From: Bosea sp. Tri-49
Lineage (GTDB): Bacteria; Pseudomonadota; Alphaproteobacteria; Rhizobiales; Beijerinckiaceae
Reading direction: 5' to 3'
Length of the DNA stretch: 64,000 bases
Assembly: GCF_003952665.1 (NCBI RefSeq)
Contig: NZ_CP017946.1
Span: forward strand, 3,904,501 to 3,968,500
The translations under genes and the position numbers were made by a program. How positions within the stretch are numbered: position 1 is the stretch's first letter; every line of letters begins with the position of its first letter. The notes under the pieces were generated by a model that was given only the letters and a program-made list of their open reading frames with translations, ran no database searches and was not told the DNA's origin. This document shows positions 62,223 through 64,000 of the stretch, piece by piece.

Positions 62223-63758
62223 GTGACGGCTCCGGTGTTCGACATCGCCATTATCGGCGGCGGCGTGAACGGCTGCGGCATTGCGCGCGATGCGGCGGGG
62301 CGTGGAGCCTCGGTCGTGCTGTTCGAACAGTCGGACCTTGCCAGCGCGACCTCTTCGGCCTCGACCAAGCTGATCCATGGCGGGCTGCGCTATCTCGAGC
62401 ATTACGAGTTCCGGCTGGTGCGCGAAGCGCTGACCGAGCGCGAAGTGATGTGGCGCGCCGCGCCGCACATCATCCGCCCCCTGCGCTTCGTGCTGCCGCA
62501 TCATGCGGGCCTGCGGCCCTGGTGGATGCTGCGGCTCGGCCTCTTCCTCTACGACCATCTCGGCGGGCGCCGACTGCTGCCGCCGACGCGCTCGCTCGAC
62601 CTTAGGCGCGACGCTGCCGGCGAATCGCTGCAGCCACGCTTCGACCGCGCCTTCGAATATTCCGATTGCTGGGTCGAGGATGCCCGCCTCGTCGTGCTCA
62701 ACGCTCGCGACGCGGCCGAACACGGCGCCAAGATCCTACCGCGGACTAAGGTCATCGGCGCGCGCCGCCAGGGCGATGTCTGGGTGGTCGCCACGGAAGC
62801 GGCGGACGGGACCCGCGCAGAGACCAGCGCGCGCGTACTCGTCAACGCCGCCGGCCCCTGGGTCGCCGATGTGCTGAACGGCATCGTCGCCAGCAACCGC
62901 CCGGCTGCGGTGCGCCTGGTCCAGGGTAGCCATATCGTCGTGCCGCGCCTGTTCGAGCACGAGCGCTGCTACATCTTCCAGAACGCCGATGGCCGCATCA
63001 TCTTCGCCATACCCTATGAGGGCGACCTGACCCTGATCGGCACCACCGACAAGGACTATGATGGCGACCCCGCCAAGGTCGCCGCCAGCGAGGACGAGAT
63101 CGCCTATCTCTGCGCCGCGGCGAGCGAGTATTTCCGCAAGCCGATCACGCGCGGGGATGTGGTCTGGACCTATTCCGGCGTGCGCCCGCTCTATGACGAC
63201 GGCGCCAGCAAGGCTCAGGAAGCGACGCGCGACTACGTGCTGACGCTGGATGAGCCGGCCGGCTCGGCACCGCTGCTCTCGGTCTTCGGCGGCAAGATCA
63301 CCACGGCGCGCCGGCTGGCGGAAGCTGCGGTCGAAAAGCTTGCCGCCGCCGTGCCGGCGCTGCGTGCATCGCCCTGGACGGCCGGGGCACATCTGCCCGG
63401 CGGCGATTTCCCCGTCGAGGGTTTCGAGGGATTGGTCGAGCACATCTGCGCGGCCCGCCCCTGGCTCGAGCGCAAGCTGGCGCGCCGGCTCGCCCGCGCC
63501 TATGGCACTCGCGCGGAAACCCTGCTCGAAGGCGCCAAGGCGATGGCCGATCTCGGCCGGGTCTTCGGCGCCGACCTGACCGAGCGCGAGGTCGCCTGGC
63601 TGATGAGCCAGGAATGGGCTGGGAGCGCCGAGGACGTGCTGTTCCGGCGCAGCAAGCTCGGCCTGCGCTTTTCGCCCGAGCAGCGTCGGGCGCTCGACGA
63701 GTACATGGCGGCGAAAGTCTCGCCTGCTGCTCCCCTTCGGGCGGAGGCGCGCGGATGA
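62223..63758 (+). CDS. glpD: glycerol-3-phosphate dehydrogenase
   Basis: A 511-residue membrane-associated flavoprotein that oxidises sn-glycerol-3-phosphate to dihydroxyacetone phosphate and passes electrons to quinone. The FAD dinucleotide fold is FDIAIIGGGVNGCGIARDAA, followed by SATSSASTKLIHGGLRYLEH, the GlpD signature. TYSGVRPLYDDGASKAQEAT and SVFGGKITTARRLAEAAVEK are also typical. It starts at GTG 62223 with GGGAGG 5 bp upstream. The stop overlaps the next gene (ATGA at 63755-63758), tying glycerol import to its catabolism. Confidence 0.95.
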   Translation: MTAPVFDIAIIGGGVNGCGIARDAAGRGASVVLFEQSDLASATSSASTKLIHGGLRYLEHYEFRLVREALTEREVMWRAAPHIIRPLRFVLPHHAGLRPWWMLRLGLFLYDHLGGRRLLPPTRSLDLRRDAAGESLQPRFDRAFEYSDCWVEDARLVVLNARDAAEHGAKILPRTKVIGARRQGDVWVVATEAADGTRAETSARVLVNAAGPWVADVLNGIVASNRPAAVRLVQGSHIVVPRLFEHERCYIFQNADGRIIFAIPYEGDLTLIGTTDKDYDGDPAKVAASEDEIAYLCAAASEYFRKPITRGDVVWTYSGVRPLYDDGASKAQEATRDYVLTLDEPAGSAPLLSVFGGKITTARRLAEAAVEKLAAAVPALRASPWTAGAHLPGGDFPVEGFEGLVEHICAARPWLERKLARRLARAYGTRAETLLEGAKAMADLGRVFGADLTEREVAWLMSQEWAGSAEDVLFRRSKLGLRFSPEQRRALDEYMAAKVSPAAPLRAEARG

Positions 63759-64000
63759 GCCTGACGCTCGACAGTATCGGCCTGACGCGCGGCGCGCAGA
63801 CCCTGCTCGCCGACATCTCGCTGACGCTGGAGAGAGGCTCGCTCAACGTCCTGCTCGGCGCGACGCTCGCGGGCAAGACCTCGCTGATGCGGCTGATGGC
63901 CGGGCTCGACGCACCGAGCACCGGCAAGGTTCTGGTCGAGGGCCGCGACGTCACCGGGCTGCCGGTGCAGAAGCGCAATGTCGCGATGGTCTACCAGCAG
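63755..64000 (+). CDS. glpS: ABC transporter ATP-binding protein, GlpS-like (truncated by window end)
   Basis: The first 82 codons are visible and the frame is open to the window edge. It begins SLTLDSIGLTRGAQTLLADI. The Walker A has an unusual form, LLGATLAGKTSLMRLMAGLD, with Ala-Thr-Leu-Ala instead of the Pro-Ser-Gly-Cys-Gly run. That form is characteristic of the glycerol importer ATPases GlpS/GlpT of rhizobia. KRNVAMVYQQ marks the Q-loop. The ATG overlaps the glpD stop. A glpSTPQUV-type operon probably continues beyond the window. Confidence 0.85.
   Translation, partial: MSLTLDSIGLTRGAQTLLADISLTLERGSLNVLLGATLAGKTSLMRLMAGLDAPSTGKVLVEGRDVTGLPVQKRNVAMVYQQ

Overview
The window is about 64 kb of dense, GC-rich bacterial chromosome carrying some 65 protein genes, one small SRP RNA and one cobalamin riboswitch. 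It most resembles an alphaproteobacterium of the order Hyphomicrobiales, perhaps Bosea-like. That placement is an inference from three things: the aerobic cobNGHIJKLEMB pathway names and order, the rpmH-rnpA-yidC-engB and ffs-dnaX-ybaB-recR blocks, and hairpin repeats of the kind seen in this order. I saw no tRNA, rRNA, insertion sequence, prophage, CRISPR array or replication origin.

Region 1 (1-14.5 kb) is the least understood part. A + strand operon encodes an unknown protein, an unusually large penicillin-binding transpeptidase and an unusually large SEDS-family membrane glycosyltransferase, each overlapping the next by 4 bp. It converges on a - strand operon of three unrecognised proteins. 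Beyond these lie an exported unknown protein, an OmpA-domain protein and a divergent exported protein with a degenerate OmpA-like segment. The whole looks like a dedicated envelope or peptidoglycan system and is my main candidate for something undescribed. Region 2 (14.5-17.5 kb) is ordinary: a LysR regulator, an exported alpha/beta hydrolase and a D-2-hydroxyacid dehydrogenase.

Region 3 (17.5-35.4 kb) is a nearly complete aerobic cobalamin locus. Right of a riboswitch run cobalt uptake (cbtBA), a DUF1636 protein, cobW, cobN, cobG, cobH, cobI and cobJ; then cobK on the opposite strand; then cobL, cobE, cobM, cobB and bluB. Left of it lie cobP and cobO (-), cbiB (+) and cobC (-). Genes are packed with ATGA/GTGA overlaps, CATG-shared divergent starts and CTAG-shared convergent stops. 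A palindromic repeat is inserted in frame in cobN. cobA, cobF, cobS, cobT, cobQ, cobV and the DMB phosphoribosyltransferase are not in the window.

Region 4 (35.4-53.7 kb) is mostly housekeeping: an MFS/LysR pair, scoAB, coaBC-dut-Rrf2-cysK-GNAT, a VOC protein, engB, a CatB-type acetyltransferase, yidC, rnpA, rpmH, ffs, dnaX, ybaB, recR, dapD and small proteins. Region 5 (53.7-64 kb) holds two MFS transporters with an HxlR regulator and its probable operator, a GlcG/HbpS-like secreted protein beside a two-component system, an HWE histidine kinase, and the start of a glycerol locus (glpR, glpD, and the ATPase of a glpS-type ABC importer cut by the window end). The only gene-free stretches near 300 bp are 13167-13461 and 20695-20994 (riboswitch leader); 47913-48366 holds ffs.
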